Source: JACCZX01 sp963824935
GTDB lineage: Bacteria > Pseudomonadota > Gammaproteobacteria > Burkholderiales > Burkholderiaceae_F
Reading direction: 5' to 3'
Assembly: GCA_963824935.1 (NCBI GenBank)
Contig: CAWGRF010000020.1
Span: 1-64,000 of the forward strand
Length of the DNA: 64,000 bases
The number at the start of each line of letters is the position of its first letter. The first letter of the stretch is position 1. The notes beneath the pieces were generated by a model, which searched no databases, had not been told where the DNA came from, and saw only the letters and a list, made by a program, of their open reading frames with translations. The position numbers and the translations under genes are program-made. Below are positions 63,906 to 64,000 of the stretch, piece after piece.

Positions 63906-64000
63906 ACGGGTGCTCCGAGCGAAGCGACGACGCGATCGAACTTCTCTGGCGTCATGCGCGCGTGCAGTTTCTCTCCCACCATGATCGCCGGCGACAACGC
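63902..64000 (-). CDS. fdsG: NAD-dependent formate dehydrogenase gamma subunit, C-terminal end only
   Basis: The last ~32 residues (LSPAIMVGEKLHARMTPEKFDRVVASLGAPV) of a NuoE-like [2Fe-2S] thioredoxin-fold subunit; the start lies outside the window. The ATGA overlap with fdsB places it at the head of the fds operon. Confidence 0.8.
   Translation of the reverse strand, partial: ALSPAIMVGEKLHARMTPEKFDRVVASLGAPV

Noticed and set aside
1..64000. CRISPR array, tRNA or rRNA genes, prophage
   Set aside because: No regularly spaced repeats, cloverleaf structures, rRNA-like segments or phage structural genes were seen.

Overview
The window looks like a chromosomal segment of a betaproteobacterium of the order Burkholderiales. 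The GC-rich coding style, the divergent ilvD / lgt pair, a small Trp-rich protein of a type I associate with Burkholderiales, a livKHMGF operon with a nearby dadA, and an fdsGBA-fdhD-fdsD formate dehydrogenase operon all fit this. No rRNA, tRNA, CRISPR array or prophage was seen. Several genes are interrupted by single-base insertions or deletions (about 20 in all) at sites where the protein continues perfectly in another frame. These look like base-calling errors in a draft assembly more than true pseudogenes, so the affected genes are annotated across the shift.

Layout. 1-2.5 kb: end of an S9 prolyl-oligopeptidase-type peptidase and a VOC protein. 2.8-7.7 kb (minus): branched-chain amino acid ABC transporter livK-H-M-G-F. 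7.9-14.8 kb: D-amino-acid dehydrogenase, a cytochrome c, a small Trp-rich protein, ilvD, lgt, malonyl-CoA decarboxylase and a HAD hydrolase. 14.8-21.5 kb (plus): a dipeptide/oligopeptide ABC transporter with both ATPases fused in one chain, followed by AzlCD. 21.5-46 kb: an accessory-looking redox and stress region that starts at an IS30-family transposase remnant. It holds many small genes, an Rnk-like factor, a stand-alone protein resembling EF-G domains III and V, a CDGSH-like protein lacking one ligand, a TalC-type transaldolase, a Rieske protein, an isolated SoxCD pair, two paralogous MarR regulators, AhpD, SemiSWEET, a histidine kinase, a universal stress protein, hemerythrin, an ECF sigma factor with ferritin-like and cytochrome genes, FolE2, a flavin reductase, a DUF2935 protein, a CBS-BON protein, sdhC-D-B without sdhA, and a ferredoxin/A-type-carrier fusion.

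46-53.6 kb: a tight minus-strand acyl-CoA operon (MaoC-type hydratase, acyl-CoA dehydrogenase, MmgE/PrpD, CitE-like lyase, GST) faces a plus-strand enoyl-CoA hydratase and an acyl-CoA (malonyl-CoA-type) synthetase. The enzyme set suggests catabolism of a C5 or other dicarboxylate. 53.5-56.3 kb: GrpB-like protein, Crp/Fnr regulator, small exported protein, EVE protein and a small membrane protein. 57.1-64 kb: a metal-free single-subunit NAD formate dehydrogenase converges on the molybdenum NAD formate dehydrogenase operon fdsG-B-A-fdhD-fdsD, so two formate oxidation systems lie next to each other.

The most distinctive signal is a family of short palindromes of the form ATATC-N7-GATAT that overlap putative promoters at about 29.56, 31.08, 36.06 and 42.85 kb. 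They link soxCD/marR, ahpD and its divergent membrane gene, a metallophosphoesterase and its divergent marR, and the CBS-BON gene into a plausible local MarR regulon.
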